From: an uncultured Bacilli bacterium
Lineage (GTDB): Bacteria; Bacillota_I; Bacilli_A; RF39; UBA660
Direction of reading: 5' to 3'
NCBI GenBank assembly: GCA_947626695.1
Contig: CANQTE010000005.1
Location: 1-48,974 of the forward strand
Length of the DNA: 48,974 bases
Shown here: piece after piece, positions 9,060 to 19,833 of the stretch
Numbering within the stretch: the first letter of the stretch is position 1
How the letters are laid out: each line of letters begins with the position of its first letter
Program-made: the position numbers and the translations under genes
The notes under the pieces: model-generated
What the model was told of the DNA's origin: nothing
The model's input: only the letters and a program-made list of their open reading frames with translations
Database searches by the model: none

Positions 9060-10283
9060 ATGGATAAAAGAATTAGAGAAGCTTTAAATAATGAGAAAAA
9101 AAGACAACAAAATAATATTGAATTAATTGCGTCTGAGAATTATGTTTCAAAAGATGTATTAGAATTACAAGGAAGTATTTTTACTAATAAATATGCTGAA
9201 GGTTATCCTAAAAAGAGATATTATGGTGGTTGTGTTAATGTTGATGAAATAGAAAATTTAGCAATATCTTATGTTACTAAACTTTTTGATGTTAAGTATG
9301 CTAATGTTCAACCTCATAGTGGTTCTTCTGCTAATATGGCAGTTTATAGAGCATTACTTAAGCCTAAAGATAAAGTTATGGGATTAAATTTAGCTCATGG
9401 AGGACACTTAACGCATGGGCATAGTATTAACTTTAGTGGGTTAGATTATGAATTTGTTTCTTATAGCCTAGATTCTAAAACGGAAATGTTAAACTATGAA
9501 GAAATAAGAAAACTTGCTCTAAAAGAAAAGCCTCGTATGATTGTCGCGGGTGCTAGTGCATACTCTAGAAAAATTGATTTTAAAAAATTTAGAGAAATTG
9601 CCGATGAAGTAGGAGCATTATTATTTGTTGATATGGCTCATATTGCCGGCTTAGTAGCCGCGGGATTACATGAAAATCCTTGTTATTATGCTGATGTTGT
9701 TTCTTCTACTACGCATAAAACTTTAAGAGGACCTCGAGGAGGAATAATTCTTACTAATAATGAAGAGATTGCAAATTCTATAAATAAAACTATTTTTCCT
9801 GGTATTCAAGGAGGACCTTTAATGCATGTTATCGCTGCTAAAGCCGAATGTTTTTATGAAGCATTACAACCAGAATTTAAAGAATATGCTAAACAAATTA
9901 TTAAAAATGCTAAAGCTCTTGCAAGTACTTTACAAGAAGAAAATTTAAGGGTTATATCTGGAGGTACTGATAATCATTTAATGTTAGTAGATGTTAAAGA
10001 AAGTTTAGGTCTAACTGGTAAAGAAGCAGAAGATATACTTGATAAAATATGTATTACTGTTAATAAAAATACCATTCCTAATGAAACAGAATCTCCATTT
10101 AAAACAAGTGGAATAAGACTTGGAACCCCAGCGATGACAACAAGAGGCTTAAAAGAAGAAGATTTTAAAGAGATAGGGCATATAATTGCTAAATGTTTAA
10201 GAAATAAAGATAATGAAGAGATATTAAATGACTTAAGAAAAGAAGTATTAACAATAACTGATAAATATCCTGTTCAAAATTAG
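9060..10283 (+). CDS. glyA: Serine hydroxymethyltransferase
   Basis: [40 protein letters not shown]. Confidence 0.98.
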   Translation: MDKRIREALNNEKKRQQNNIELIASENYVSKDVLELQGSIFTNKYAEGYPKKRYYGGCVNVDEIENLAISYVTKLFDVKYANVQPHSGSSANMAVYRALLKPKDKVMGLNLAHGGHLTHGHSINFSGLDYEFVSYSLDSKTEMLNYEEIRKLALKEKPRMIVAGASAYSRKIDFKKFREIADEVGALLFVDMAHIAGLVAAGLHENPCYYADVVSSTTHKTLRGPRGGIILTNNEEIANSINKTIFPGIQGGPLMHVIAAKAECFYEALQPEFKEYAKQIIKNAKALASTLQEENLRVISGGTDNHLMLVDVKESLGLTGKEAEDILDKICITVNKNTIPNETESPFKTSGIRLGTPAMTTRGLKEEDFKEIGHIIAKCLRNKDNEEILNDLRKEVLTITDKYPVQN

Positions 10284-10291
10284 GTGTTATC

Positions 10292-10960
10292 ATGAAAAAA
10301 GGCAAATTAATAGTTATTGAAGGAACAGATTTTTCTGGGAAACAAACTCAAACAGAACTTTTAGTCAAAAATCTTAAAAATAAAGGCTTTAAAGTAGTTT
10401 ATTTTAGTTTTCCAAATTATGATTCACCAACAGGAAAAATTATTGAAGACCCTTATTTAGGAAAAATAACTAAATCATATTTTCCTGAAGGAATAGAAAA
10501 TGTGGACCCTAAAATATCTAGTCTTTATTATGCTGCTGATAGAGTTTATAATATTAAAACTATTGAAAAATACTTAAATGATGGATATATAGTTGTATTA
10601 AATAGATATGTGGAATCTAATATGGCTTATCAAGGTGGAAAAATTAAAGATATTAAATTAAGAAATATTATGTATGAATGGTTAGATAATTTAGAGTTTG
10701 TTTTACTAGAACTTCCAAGACCAGATATGGTAATATTTCTTTATATGCCTTATGAAAAAGTATGTTATTTTAAAAAACAAAAAGGAATGCTTGCCAATAC
10801 AGATACACTTAGAATGGCGGAGATTGCTTATTTAGAATTAGCAAGTATTTATGATTATCAAAAAGTTAATTGTTTTGATAATGAAACTTTAAGACCTATA
10901 GAAGATTTAGGGGAAGAAATATTAAAAAAGGTTGAAATAATTTTGAAAGAAGATGAATAA
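10292..10960 (+). CDS. tmk: Thymidylate kinase family
   Basis: [35 protein letters not shown]. Confidence 0.85.
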   Translation: MKKGKLIVIEGTDFSGKQTQTELLVKNLKNKGFKVVYFSFPNYDSPTGKIIEDPYLGKITKSYFPEGIENVDPKISSLYYAADRVYNIKTIEKYLNDGYIVVLNRYVESNMAYQGGKIKDIKLRNIMYEWLDNLEFVLLELPRPDMVIFLYMPYEKVCYFKKQKGMLANTDTLRMAEIAYLELASIYDYQKVNCFDNETLRPIEDLGEEILKKVEIILKEDE

Positions 10961-11984
10961 AATGAACTTGATGGACTTTGATTATGAATTACCACCAGAA
11001 TTAATTGCTCAAACACCTTTATTAAAAAGAGATAGTTCTAAATTAATGATATTAGATAAAATAAATGGAAATATTAGACATGAACATTTTAATAATTTAA
11101 TTAATGAATTAAATAAAGGTGATGTTTTAGTACTTAATGATACAAAAGTTATTCCTGCTCGTTTAATCGGGGCAAAAGAAGATACAAACGCGGTAATTGA
11201 ATTATTGTTACTTAAAGATTTAGGTAATAATACTTGGGAATGTTTATCAAGACCCGCGAAAAGATTAAAAGTTGGAACTATTATAAATTTTAGTGAAGAT
11301 TTAAAAGCTCAAGTAATAGAAAAAAGAATAGAGGGAATAGTTCATGTTAAATTAATTTATGATGGTATTTTAATGGAAATATTAGATAAATTAGGAGAAA
11401 TGCCACTTCCTCCTTATATACATGAAAAATTAAAAGTTAAAGACCGTTATCAAACAGTATATGCTAAAAATATTGGAAGTGCGGCGGCCCCAACTGCCGG
11501 GCTTCACTTTACAGAAGAATTATTAAATAAATTACAAGAAAAGGGAGTAGAATTATTATTTGTTACTTTACATGTTGGATTAGGAACATTTAGGCCAGTA
11601 GAAGTAGAAGATATAAAAAAACATCAAATGCATAGTGAATATTATGAATTAAAAGAAGATGTTGCAAATAAATTAAATCAAGCTAAAAAAGAAAATAGAA
11701 AAATATATGCTGTTGGTACTACTTCAACAAGAGTATTAGAAACTGTAATTCATAAATATAATGAATTTAGAGCATGTACAGGTAATACTGATATATTTAT
11801 TTATCCAGGCTTTGAATTTAAAGCTATTGATGGATTAATTACAAACTTTCATTTACCAAAAAGTACTCTTTTAATGTTAGTAAGTGCTTTATCTAGTAGA
11901 GAATTTATATTAAATGCCTATAAAGAAGCAATAAATAATAATTATCGTTTTTTCTCTTTTGGTGATGCAATGTTTATTAAATAA
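10953..11984 (+). CDS. queA: tRNA preQ1(34) S-adenosylmethionine ribosyltransferase-isomerase
   Basis: [36 protein letters not shown]. Confidence 0.97.
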   Translation: MNKMNLMDFDYELPPELIAQTPLLKRDSSKLMILDKINGNIRHEHFNNLINELNKGDVLVLNDTKVIPARLIGAKEDTNAVIELLLLKDLGNNTWECLSRPAKRLKVGTIINFSEDLKAQVIEKRIEGIVHVKLIYDGILMEILDKLGEMPLPPYIHEKLKVKDRYQTVYAKNIGSAAAPTAGLHFTEELLNKLQEKGVELLFVTLHVGLGTFRPVEVEDIKKHQMHSEYYELKEDVANKLNQAKKENRKIYAVGTTSTRVLETVIHKYNEFRACTGNTDIFIYPGFEFKAIDGLITNFHLPKSTLLMLVSALSSREFILNAYKEAINNNYRFFSFGDAMFIK

Positions 11985-12051
11985 AAAACTTTCTCTAAAA
12001 ATATAAACCCTTTTTAGGTGATTAACATATATTATTAGAGGAGGTTTTTTA

Positions 12052-12972
12052 ATGGATTACGATTATAAGTTTGGAAATGTAGCTTATAAATATTTTGATA
12101 ATATAGGAATAGAGTTTAAAAAATTTCAAATATTAGCTCCTGAACAAGAACAAAAAGAACAACCCGGGAAAGAATATTTAATGACTCCAAAGCCAATATA
12201 TGATAACCCATGTTATAAAGGAAGTGGCAAATTAAAGGATAAAGTAGCAATTATAACAGGTGCTGACAGTGGACTAGGAAGAAGTGCGGCCATATATTAT
12301 GTTAAAGAGGGAGCTAAAGTAGTAATTCCTTATTATAATGAACATGAAGATGCAAAATTTACTAAAGAATATATCGAAAAATTAGGAGGAGAATGTTTAC
12401 TTATAGCGGGAGATTTAAGTGATAAAAATTTTAGTAAAAAAATAGTTAAAGAAACATTAGATAAATTTGGGAAAATTAATATTTTAGTTAATAATGCTGG
12501 AGTTCAATATCAAGCTGATAGTTTAGAATGTATTACTGACGAACAATTTGATAAAACAATGAAAGTTAATGTATATGGTATGTTTTATTTAACTAAAGAA
12601 GTAGTACCATATTTACATGAAGGAGATTCAATTATTAATTTAACTTCTGTTACAACTTTTTATGGAGAACCCCAGTTAATTGATTATGTTACAACCAAAG
12701 GAGCAATAGTAGGTTTTACAAGAGCTTTAGCACGTAGTTTAGCCCTGAAAAAAATTAGAGTAAATGCTATAGCACCAGGATTTTTCTGGACCCCTTTACA
12801 ACCTGCTTGTTGGACAAAAGAAAAAATTCCATCTTTAGGAGCAGATTCTGCGATGGCAAGAGGAGCTATGCCTTATGAACTTGCACCAACATTTGTCTTT
12901 TTAGCTTCCGATGATTCTAGTTATTTAACAGGCCAAGTTATTCATAATAATGGAGGTCAAGTAATGGGTTAA
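12052..12972 (+). CDS. Short-chain dehydrogenase/reductase (general-stress YhdF/YdaD type)
   Basis: KVAIITGADSGLGRSAAIYYVKEGA, NNAGVQY, YVTTKGAIVGFTRALA. Confidence 0.92.
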   Translation: MDYDYKFGNVAYKYFDNIGIEFKKFQILAPEQEQKEQPGKEYLMTPKPIYDNPCYKGSGKLKDKVAIITGADSGLGRSAAIYYVKEGAKVVIPYYNEHEDAKFTKEYIEKLGGECLLIAGDLSDKNFSKKIVKETLDKFGKINILVNNAGVQYQADSLECITDEQFDKTMKVNVYGMFYLTKEVVPYLHEGDSIINLTSVTTFYGEPQLIDYVTTKGAIVGFTRALARSLALKKIRVNAIAPGFFWTPLQPACWTKEKIPSLGADSAMARGAMPYELAPTFVFLASDDSSYLTGQVIHNNGGQVMG

Positions 12973-13000
12973 AAATGGATTATTCCATTTTTATTTTTGT
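12972..13000 (+). terminator. Terminator after SDR gene
   Basis: AAAAATGGA-TTA-TTCCATTTTT hairpin. Confidence 0.65.
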
Positions 13001-13092
13001 GTTTTTTTAGAATTTTCTTTAATTATTATGTCAATATTATATATTTTAGCCATTTTTAAAATAAATTTGATATATTTAACTGGGTGATTTTG

Positions 13093-13524
13093 ATGAAATT
13101 TAGTATAAACGATGAAAATTATATTTATGAAGTAATAAGTAAAAATATTAAGAAGTATAGGAAATTAAGAGGTTGGACCCAACAGGAGCTTGCTGATAAA
13201 ATAAATTATTCCTTATCTTTTATAAGTGGAATAGAATCTAATTACCACCAAACTTTTTCTTTAGGGGCTTTATGGAGAATTTCAAGAACTCTTGATGTTC
13301 CTTTTACTAAATTATGTGAAGATAATTTAACTTCTAATACTAAATCAAAAAGTATTGTTTATAAATGTGCTAAATGTGGAACTGAAACTAAATTTCCTAC
13401 ACAATTAATTAAAAACTTAAAAGAGCTAAATGAAACTAGTGGAAATAATAATTTACCTTCTTTTAATTGTACTAATGATAATTGTGATGGAAGAATATTT
13501 CCTCTAAATACTATGGACTTTTGA
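13093..13524 (+). CDS. XRE-family HTH protein with C-terminal Cys-rich (zinc-ribbon-like) tail
   Basis: KNIKKYRKLRGWTQQELADKINYSLSFISGIE; CAKCG..CTNDNCDG. Confidence 0.75.
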   Translation: MKFSINDENYIYEVISKNIKKYRKLRGWTQQELADKINYSLSFISGIESNYHQTFSLGALWRISRTLDVPFTKLCEDNLTSNTKSKSIVYKCAKCGTETKFPTQLIKNLKELNETSGNNNLPSFNCTNDNCDGRIFPLNTMDF

Positions 13525-13636
13525 TAATATTTTCTTTTTTTATTGAAAAAAATGGCAAGTTTTGACATGTTTTGTCGAACGAGTTGTAACCTTTTTTATA
13601 TTGTGTTATTCTAGCAACTCGAAAGGAGGGAAACTC

Positions 13637-14461
13637 TTGAAAACAAAAGATGTTGATACTTGCACTTTAAAAGAAGATACAACATTTAAGTATATATTTA
13701 CATATAATTATATAGCTAAATATATTATTAATTTATTTTTAGATTTTATTGGGTCTAATTTAAAAGTTGAAGTTATTAATATTGTTCCTCAAAATTATAT
13801 TATAGGTAAAAATAAAAATATTAGTTTATACTATGGAGATATAGTTGCTCTATTAAATAATGGTGATATTTTATCTATTGAAATGTATAAAAATACATTT
13901 GATATAAATGATTTTGATAAAAGTTTTTCTTATTCATGTCGAATTTATTCTAATCAAGAAAAGAAAAAGAAAAAAGAAAGAATTATATATAGTAAAGATT
14001 TACATAAAGTAATAAGTTTAAACTTTATTAAAGGAAACTTTAGAAATGATTGTAAGGAAATTGTAAATAAGCATAGATTTAAAAATGACTTAACAAATTA
14101 TGTAGTAAAAGATAATATAGTTATATATTTAGTAAGATTTGACAAGGTAAGTGAATTAGTTTATAATGAAGAAGAACACAGATTTATAACCTTTTTAAGA
14201 TTATTAAATTGTGAAGATATTAATGATGGAAAGAAATATGTAAGAGGTGATAAGATAATGGAAGATATTATAAAATATGTAAATGAATGGAACTTAAAGT
14301 CTTCAGAAGATGGGTTAAATAGGCTTCTTGAAGATACAAAATTTGAAGGTCGAAACGAAGAAAAAATTGCAACGGCCAAAAATTTAATTAATCTAAAAGT
14401 TCCTATTAATATTATAGAAAAAGCTACTGGTTTATCTGAAAAACAAATATTATCTTTATAA
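13637..14461 (+). CDS. Rpn/PD-(D/E)XK nuclease (transposase-like) family protein
   Basis: DTTFKYIF, GDIVALLNNGDILSIEM; TTG start 8 nt after AGGAGGG; C-terminal helical module. Confidence 0.7.
   Translation: MKTKDVDTCTLKEDTTFKYIFTYNYIAKYIINLFLDFIGSNLKVEVINIVPQNYIIGKNKNISLYYGDIVALLNNGDILSIEMYKNTFDINDFDKSFSYSCRIYSNQEKKKKKERIIYSKDLHKVISLNFIKGNFRNDCKEIVNKHRFKNDLTNYVVKDNIVIYLVRFDKVSELVYNEEEHRFITFLRLLNCEDINDGKKYVRGDKIMEDIIKYVNEWNLKSSEDGLNRLLEDTKFEGRNEEKIATAKNLINLKVPINIIEKATGLSEKQILSL
14258..14461 (+). CDS. Possible intragenic product: C-terminal domain of the Rpn-like protein (67 aa)
   Basis: In-frame ATG preceded by AAGAGGTG (SD-like) with suitable spacing; this module is duplicated downstream. 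Confidence 0.4.
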   Translation: MEDIIKYVNEWNLKSSEDGLNRLLEDTKFEGRNEEKIATAKNLINLKVPINIIEKATGLSEKQILSL

Positions 14462-14575
14462 TTGGAGATAACTACTATGGAAGATATTATAAAATATGTA
14501 AATGAATGGAACTTAAAGTCTTCAGAAGATGGGTTAAATAAACTTCTTGAAGATACAAAAAACGAAGAAAAGATT
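14258..14575 (+). repeat. Tandem direct repeat, period 219 bp, near-identical over about 80 bp
   Basis: ATGGAAGATATTATAAAATATGTAAATGAATGGAACTTAAAGTCTTCAGAAGATGGGTTAAATA at 14258 and 14477. Confidence 0.9.
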
Positions 14576-14671
14576 ACAATAGCTAAAAACATGCTTAATC
14601 GAAAATTAAGTATAGAAGATATATCTTCATTTACAGGACTAACAAAAGAAGAAATATTATCTCTAAAATAA
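14477..14671 (+). CDS. Stand-alone copy of the Rpn C-terminal module (64 aa)
   Basis: MEDIIKYVNEWNLKSSEDGLNKLLEDTKNEEKITIAKNML; GGAG SD at 14464-14467. Confidence 0.65.
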   Translation: MEDIIKYVNEWNLKSSEDGLNKLLEDTKNEEKITIAKNMLNRKLSIEDISSFTGLTKEEILSLK

Positions 14672-14756
14672 TTAAAGAAAATATTTCTTTTTTATTTACC
14701 ATTTTTTCTTGTCTAATATTCTTTTTTAGGTTATACTATTAAATAGGTGATAAAAT

Positions 14757-14909
14757 ATGCTTCATTATTATGAAAAATTATTAATTGCAATTGTTATTTT
14801 TTTAGATGTTACAATAGGCACGGCCGGGATAATAGGCAATTATGTTAGAATAACTAGGGAAAGTAAACCTAATCCAAATGCCGTCATATTAGAAAATATT
14901 AATTTTTAA
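14757..14909 (+). CDS. Small hydrophobic protein, 50 aa
   Basis: MLHYYEKLLIAIVIFLDVTIGTAGIIGNYVRITRESKPNPNAVILENINF; SD AGGTGA upstream. Confidence 0.5.
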   Translation: MLHYYEKLLIAIVIFLDVTIGTAGIIGNYVRITRESKPNPNAVILENINF

Positions 14910-15249
14910 TAACTTCTTTTGCAGTATTACTATAAGCTCTTAAAAGGCCACCTGTACCTAGTTTTATTCCTCCAAAGTATCTTACGATGGCAATTAAAAC
15001 ATTATCTAAATTATTATAATTTATGATATTTAAAATAGGCATACCAGCTGTTCCACTTGGTTCTTTATCATCACTTTTTTTAACTATGGTGTCTATTTTA
15101 TAGGCATAGGGGATATGTTTAGCCTTTTTATGTTCTTTTTTTAATTTAGTTAGTATTAAATCTATTTCTTCTAAATCTTTTATATTATAGTAATAAGCAA
15201 TAAATTTTGATTTCTTAATTTCTAAAGAATAAGTATTTATTAAATTCAT
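14899..15249 (-). CDS. YigZ/IMPACT N-terminal domain protein
   Basis: KSKFIAYYYNI..SDDKEPSGTAGMPILNII..VRYFGGIKLGTGGLLRAY. Confidence 0.9.
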   Translation of the reverse strand: MNLINTYSLEIKKSKFIAYYYNIKDLEEIDLILTKLKKEHKKAKHIPYAYKIDTIVKKSDDKEPSGTAGMPILNIINYNNLDNVLIAIVRYFGGIKLGTGGLLRAYSNTAKEVIKN

Positions 15250-15331
15250 TTTTCATCACCAAGATAATATTAGCAAATTTTTAAGTAAATGTCTTTATTT
15301 TTAAGTAAATTTAATAGAGAGAGTGAACAAT

Positions 15332-17113
15332 ATGTTTAAAGATAAATTAAAATTAATTCCTCATTTACCTGGTTCTTACCAAATGTTAAATAGTGATGGT
15401 ACTATAATATATGTTGGGAAGGCTAAAGATTTAAATAAACGTGTTAATTCTTATTTTAATAGACCTCATACAGGTAAAACTGCTAAAATGGTAAGTGAAA
15501 TTGCCGACTTTAAATATATTGTCGCAGGTAGTGAATTAGAAGCTTTTTTATTAGAATTTAATTTAATTAAAGAGTATGACCCTAAATATAATATATTACT
15601 TAAAGATGATAAAAGTTATCCTTATATTGAGTATATAAATAAACCTTATCCTATTTTAAAAGTATCAAGATATTTAAATATTAAAAAGAAAGATAAAAAA
15701 ATGTTATTTGGTCCATATCCTAATGCATACGCGGCAAGAAGAATAGTTTCTTTAATAAATAGATTATATCCTTTAAAAAAATGTGATGTTATGCCTAAAA
15801 AAGTATGTTTATATTATCATATTGGGGAGTGTTTAGGTTACTGTGAGCATAAAGTAGATTCTCTTAAATTAAAAGAAATGGAAGATGAAATTTTAGCTTT
15901 CTTAAGAGGTAATGGAGATATATTAAAAAATAAAATAATAGAAAAAATGAATATGTATAGTAAAAATCTTAATTTTGAAATGGCTTTAGAACTTAAAGAA
16001 GAACTTAAATTTATTAATATTATTTTAGATAAACAAAAAATGGAATTGCATGATTATATTAATAGGGATTGTTTAGGATATTATTTTAATCATGGCTTTT
16101 TAAGTGTTCAAATACTTTTTTTAAGAAATGGCCGTATGGTGGGGGCACATACTGATATTTTTCCTGTTATAAGTGATTATTTAGATGAATTAGATTATTA
16201 TATTATGAATTTTTATAGTAAACATGAAGTACCAAAAGAAATATTAGTTCCAAGTGAAGTTAATAAAGAAATATTAAAAGAGATTATTAAATCTAATTTT
16301 TTAGTTCCTCTTAAAGGAAAAAAGAAAAACTTAATAGATATGGCAAATCTAAATGCTAAGATTAATTTAGAAAATAAAATTGAACAAATAACTAAAGATG
16401 AAGCTAAAACTGAAGTAGCTAATGATAATTTAAGAGAATTACTTAATTTAAAGAAATTAGATAGAATAGATTTATTTGATAATTCTAATCTATTCGGGGA
16501 ATTTACTGTTAGTTGTATGGTTGTTTTTAAAAATGGTCGTCCATGTAAAAAAGAATATCGCAAATATAAAATAAGTTTAGATAAGAATGATGATTATAAT
16601 ACTATGAAAGAAGTTATATATAGAAGATATTATAAAGCTTTAGTTGATAAAACTGAATTACCAGATTTAATTATTGTTGATGGAGGTATTAATCAAATTA
16701 ATGCTTGTTTAAGTGTTTTAAGTGATTTAAATCTTGATATAAGAGTATGTGGTTTAAGAAAGAATGATAAACATAGAACTAATGACTTAATAGATAGTTT
16801 AGGATATAAAACAATATTATTAGATAAAACAAAAGATGTTTTTCATTATTTAACAAGAATGCAAGATGAAGTTCATAGATATACAATTAATTATCATAGA
16901 ACAATTAGAAGTAAAGGAGCTATCGCAAGTGTTCTTGATAATATTGAAGGTATCGGGGCGAAAAGAAAGAAAGAATTAATTAAAACATTTGGAAGTGTAA
17001 GTAAAATGCGTAATGCTAAAATAGAAGAATTAACTAAAATATTACCTGAAAAAATAGCAATTAATTTACAAGCTTATTTAAATGATTTTAAAAGTGATAA
17101 AAGTTCTAAATAA
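15332..17113 (+). CDS. uvrC: Excinuclease ABC subunit C
   Basis: LPHLPGSYQMLNSDGTIIYVGKAKDLNKRVNSYF; IIVDGGINQINA; helix-hairpin-helix C-terminus. Confidence 0.96.
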   Translation: MFKDKLKLIPHLPGSYQMLNSDGTIIYVGKAKDLNKRVNSYFNRPHTGKTAKMVSEIADFKYIVAGSELEAFLLEFNLIKEYDPKYNILLKDDKSYPYIEYINKPYPILKVSRYLNIKKKDKKMLFGPYPNAYAARRIVSLINRLYPLKKCDVMPKKVCLYYHIGECLGYCEHKVDSLKLKEMEDEILAFLRGNGDILKNKIIEKMNMYSKNLNFEMALELKEELKFINIILDKQKMELHDYINRDCLGYYFNHGFLSVQILFLRNGRMVGAHTDIFPVISDYLDELDYYIMNFYSKHEVPKEILVPSEVNKEILKEIIKSNFLVPLKGKKKNLIDMANLNAKINLENKIEQITKDEAKTEVANDNLRELLNLKKLDRIDLFDNSNLFGEFTVSCMVVFKNGRPCKKEYRKYKISLDKNDDYNTMKEVIYRRYYKALVDKTELPDLIIVDGGINQINACLSVLSDLNLDIRVCGLRKNDKHRTNDLIDSLGYKTILLDKTKDVFHYLTRMQDEVHRYTINYHRTIRSKGAIASVLDNIEGIGAKRKKELIKTFGSVSKMRNAKIEELTKILPEKIAINLQAYLNDFKSDKSSK

Positions 17114-17165
17114 TTATTATTGAATTTAAAATTTAATTTTAGTATAATTAACTTAAGGTGGTATA

Positions 17166-18305
17166 ATGGAGAAGTTAATTGAACTTGCTAAAGATGAAAA
17201 TATTATTGTCTCTAGTGTTATAACTAATTTTGATAAGCCTGCATGTGTTTATATTCCTGTATCTCTAAATGATACTATTTTAGTTAAGATAAATGAACAA
17301 ATAAAAATAGGAACACCTTTAATTAAAACTAATAATACTTATATTACATCATCTATTTCAGGAATTGTAACTAATGTTAGTGAAGTTAATACTTATAAAG
17401 GAAAAACATATGCTTTAGAAATACATAATGATTATGAAGAAAAAAAGATAATTAAATCGCAAGTTAAAAATGATTTTAAAAATATAGATAAAGATAAATT
17501 AACTAAAATTTTAGAACTACAATTTAATACTCATTTTACTAATATTAAAACATTAGTCTTAAATGCTATAGATGATGAGCCTTATGTTTTAATTGAGAAT
17601 TTTTATTTATTAAATTATTATGATGAGTTTTTAGAATTATTAGATAAACTCGCGAAATTATTTAATTTAGATATTATTATATGTGTTAAATCTACAAGTG
17701 GAGAAAATATTAATAAATTAATGGAATGTTTAGGTATGTATCCTAATATTAAATTAAATATTGTTCCAGATCTTTATTTACTAGGGAAAGATATTATTTT
17801 AAAAGATTACTTAAACTTAAGTGATAATACTTATATTATTAAAGCAAGTCTTTTATATGATATATATAATTTAATTAAAAGAAATAGGCCTAAAACAGAT
17901 AAATTAATTATAATTACAGGAAATGCTATTAATAATCCCACCATTTTTAAAACTAAAATAGGAGTTAAATTAGAAGATATATTAAATAATTATATAGATA
18001 AACTTGAGGGTGATAATATATATATAGCTAATGGACTTATGATGGGAAAAGAAATAGATATTAAAGATTTTATTATTACAGAAGATATAAATAGTATATT
18101 AGTTATGAAAAGAAAAGAGGAAAAAAAGAGTACTTTTTGTATTAACTGTGGGGCTTGTACTGAAATATGTCCGGCAAATATAAGTCCTATTCTTTTAAAA
18201 AATAAAGAATATTTAAAATATGCTAAAAATAAATGTTTAAAATGTGGTTTATGTTCTTATATTTGTCCTAGTTACATAAATTTTAAAGAATATATAAAGG
18301 AGTAG
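17166..18305 (+). CDS. RnfC-like electron transport subunit
   Basis: Barrel-sandwich N-terminus; two 4Fe-4S motifs CINCGACTEICP and CLKCGLCSYICP. Confidence 0.75.
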   Translation: MEKLIELAKDENIIVSSVITNFDKPACVYIPVSLNDTILVKINEQIKIGTPLIKTNNTYITSSISGIVTNVSEVNTYKGKTYALEIHNDYEEKKIIKSQVKNDFKNIDKDKLTKILELQFNTHFTNIKTLVLNAIDDEPYVLIENFYLLNYYDEFLELLDKLAKLFNLDIIICVKSTSGENINKLMECLGMYPNIKLNIVPDLYLLGKDIILKDYLNLSDNTYIIKASLLYDIYNLIKRNRPKTDKLIIITGNAINNPTIFKTKIGVKLEDILNNYIDKLEGDNIYIANGLMMGKEIDIKDFIITEDINSILVMKRKEEKKSTFCINCGACTEICPANISPILLKNKEYLKYAKNKCLKCGLCSYICPSYINFKEYIKE

Positions 18306-18308
18306 AAA

Positions 18309-19199
18309 ATGAATAAATTACTAATACATGATACTAAAGATATTAATTCTTTAATTAATAGTTATTATATTGCTTTAATACCTTTATTAATATTTGGTTT
18401 TTATAAAAATGGTTTATTATTATATTTTAATAATTTAATTAATTTAAAATATATATTTATACCTCTATATTTTTATTTAATAAGTATTATTGTAGGTTTT
18501 ATTATAGCAAAAATATTTAAAGAAAGTCCTAAATTAAATATTTTAATAAGCTTAATTATAACTAGTAGTATATCTCTTAATACTAATATTTATATGTATA
18601 TAATAGTATTATTTATTAGTTTTTTAATAGCTAAATATATTTGGTATAAATATAAGTTTAATTATGAAGCTTTAATTAGATTAATGGTTATTTTAAGTTT
18701 ATTATTTAATAGTTATTCTTATATGAATATTTTAGAGAGTTTAAATAAATTTAATTATAATTTGTCTGATATATTTATTGGTCATGGTATCGGTGGTATT
18801 GCGAGTACTAGTTTATTATTATGTCTTATTAGTTTAATAATATTAAGTTTAAATAAGTTTTATAAAAAAGAAGTAGTTTATAGTTCTCTTGTTAGTTTTA
18901 TAGTTTTAAGTTTAGGTAAAATATTTTTACTAATGGATTTAGATTATTTAAAAGTATTTTTAAATGGGCATATTTATTTTGCTTTAATATTCATGGGAGG
19001 TAGTCTAATTAATAGTCCATATCACAAAAAGGGTATGATTATATATGGGATAATTATAGGAATATTTACATTTTTCTTGAGTTTAATTTTACCATTTGAG
19101 GGAGTATATCTAGTAATATTTATAATAAGCCTATTAATACCTTTAATTAATAAAATAACAAATAGAAAGTATTTACAAAAAATTAAAAATATGGTATAG
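18309..19199 (+). CDS. RnfD/NqrB-like membrane subunit
   Basis: Polytopic; GHGIGGIASTSLLLCLISL; translationally close to the RnfC-like gene. Confidence 0.65.
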   Translation: MNKLLIHDTKDINSLINSYYIALIPLLIFGFYKNGLLLYFNNLINLKYIFIPLYFYLISIIVGFIIAKIFKESPKLNILISLIITSSISLNTNIYMYIIVLFISFLIAKYIWYKYKFNYEALIRLMVILSLLFNSYSYMNILESLNKFNYNLSDIFIGHGIGGIASTSLLLCLISLIILSLNKFYKKEVVYSSLVSFIVLSLGKIFLLMDLDYLKVFLNGHIYFALIFMGGSLINSPYHKKGMIIYGIIIGIFTFFLSLILPFEGVYLVIFIISLLIPLINKITNRKYLQKIKNMV

Positions 19200-19245
19200 T
19201 ATCACTCGTTAATTTAATTTAACGTTTTTTTAAAATGGAGATGTT

Positions 19246-19731
19246 ATGAGAAAGAAAATACTTTTTTTATTATTAATAAATATAGTTATTATAGTTATTT
19301 TTACGCATTTTAGAACCTTTAAAAGTGTAATTATAAAGAGTGATATAAAAACTTCTAATTATTTAGAAATACCTAAAATATCTTTTAAAAAAGAAATAGA
19401 TTTAAATAATCAAAATGTAGATATTGGTCTTTGGGTTTCTAAAGAAAGTATATTTCCTGATTATAATCCTAGTAATGTTATTATCGCTGGACATTCTGGT
19501 AATGCTTCTAATGCTTATTTTAAAAAACTATATTTACTTAATATAAATGATATAATTAAACTTTATTATAATAATAAATTATATGAATATCAAATATTTG
19601 ATATTGAAAAGCAAAAGAAAACTGGTACTCTTGATATTAAAAATATGAATGATAATATTATTACTCTTATAACTTGTACTAAAAATAATAATTCTACCCA
19701 AACTATCTACTATGGACAGTTAAAAGTGTAA
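19246..19731 (+). CDS. Sortase family protein
   Basis: N-terminal TM; LEIPKISFKKEI, IAGHSGN, LITCTKN. Confidence 0.8.
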   Translation: MRKKILFLLLINIVIIVIFTHFRTFKSVIIKSDIKTSNYLEIPKISFKKEIDLNNQNVDIGLWVSKESIFPDYNPSNVIIAGHSGNASNAYFKKLYLLNINDIIKLYYNNKLYEYQIFDIEKQKKTGTLDIKNMNDNIITLITCTKNNNSTQTIYYGQLKV

Positions 19732-19833
19732 AAATTGTGTCAAATTTAGTAAAAAGTGGTAAATAAAAAAAGGAAATTGAGGGGGTCCGGGTAATATATA
19801 TAATTAGAGGGGTAATTTTGAGGTGATGGCAAA

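Noticed and set aside
12052-12972. SDR gene as part of a biosynthetic cluster
   Set aside because: Stand-alone gene with its own terminator; resembles common general-stress oxidoreductases
14161-14592. 143-aa minus-strand ORF with internal repeat
   Set aside because: Antisense to the Rpn tandem repeat; its repeat only mirrors the real + strand duplication
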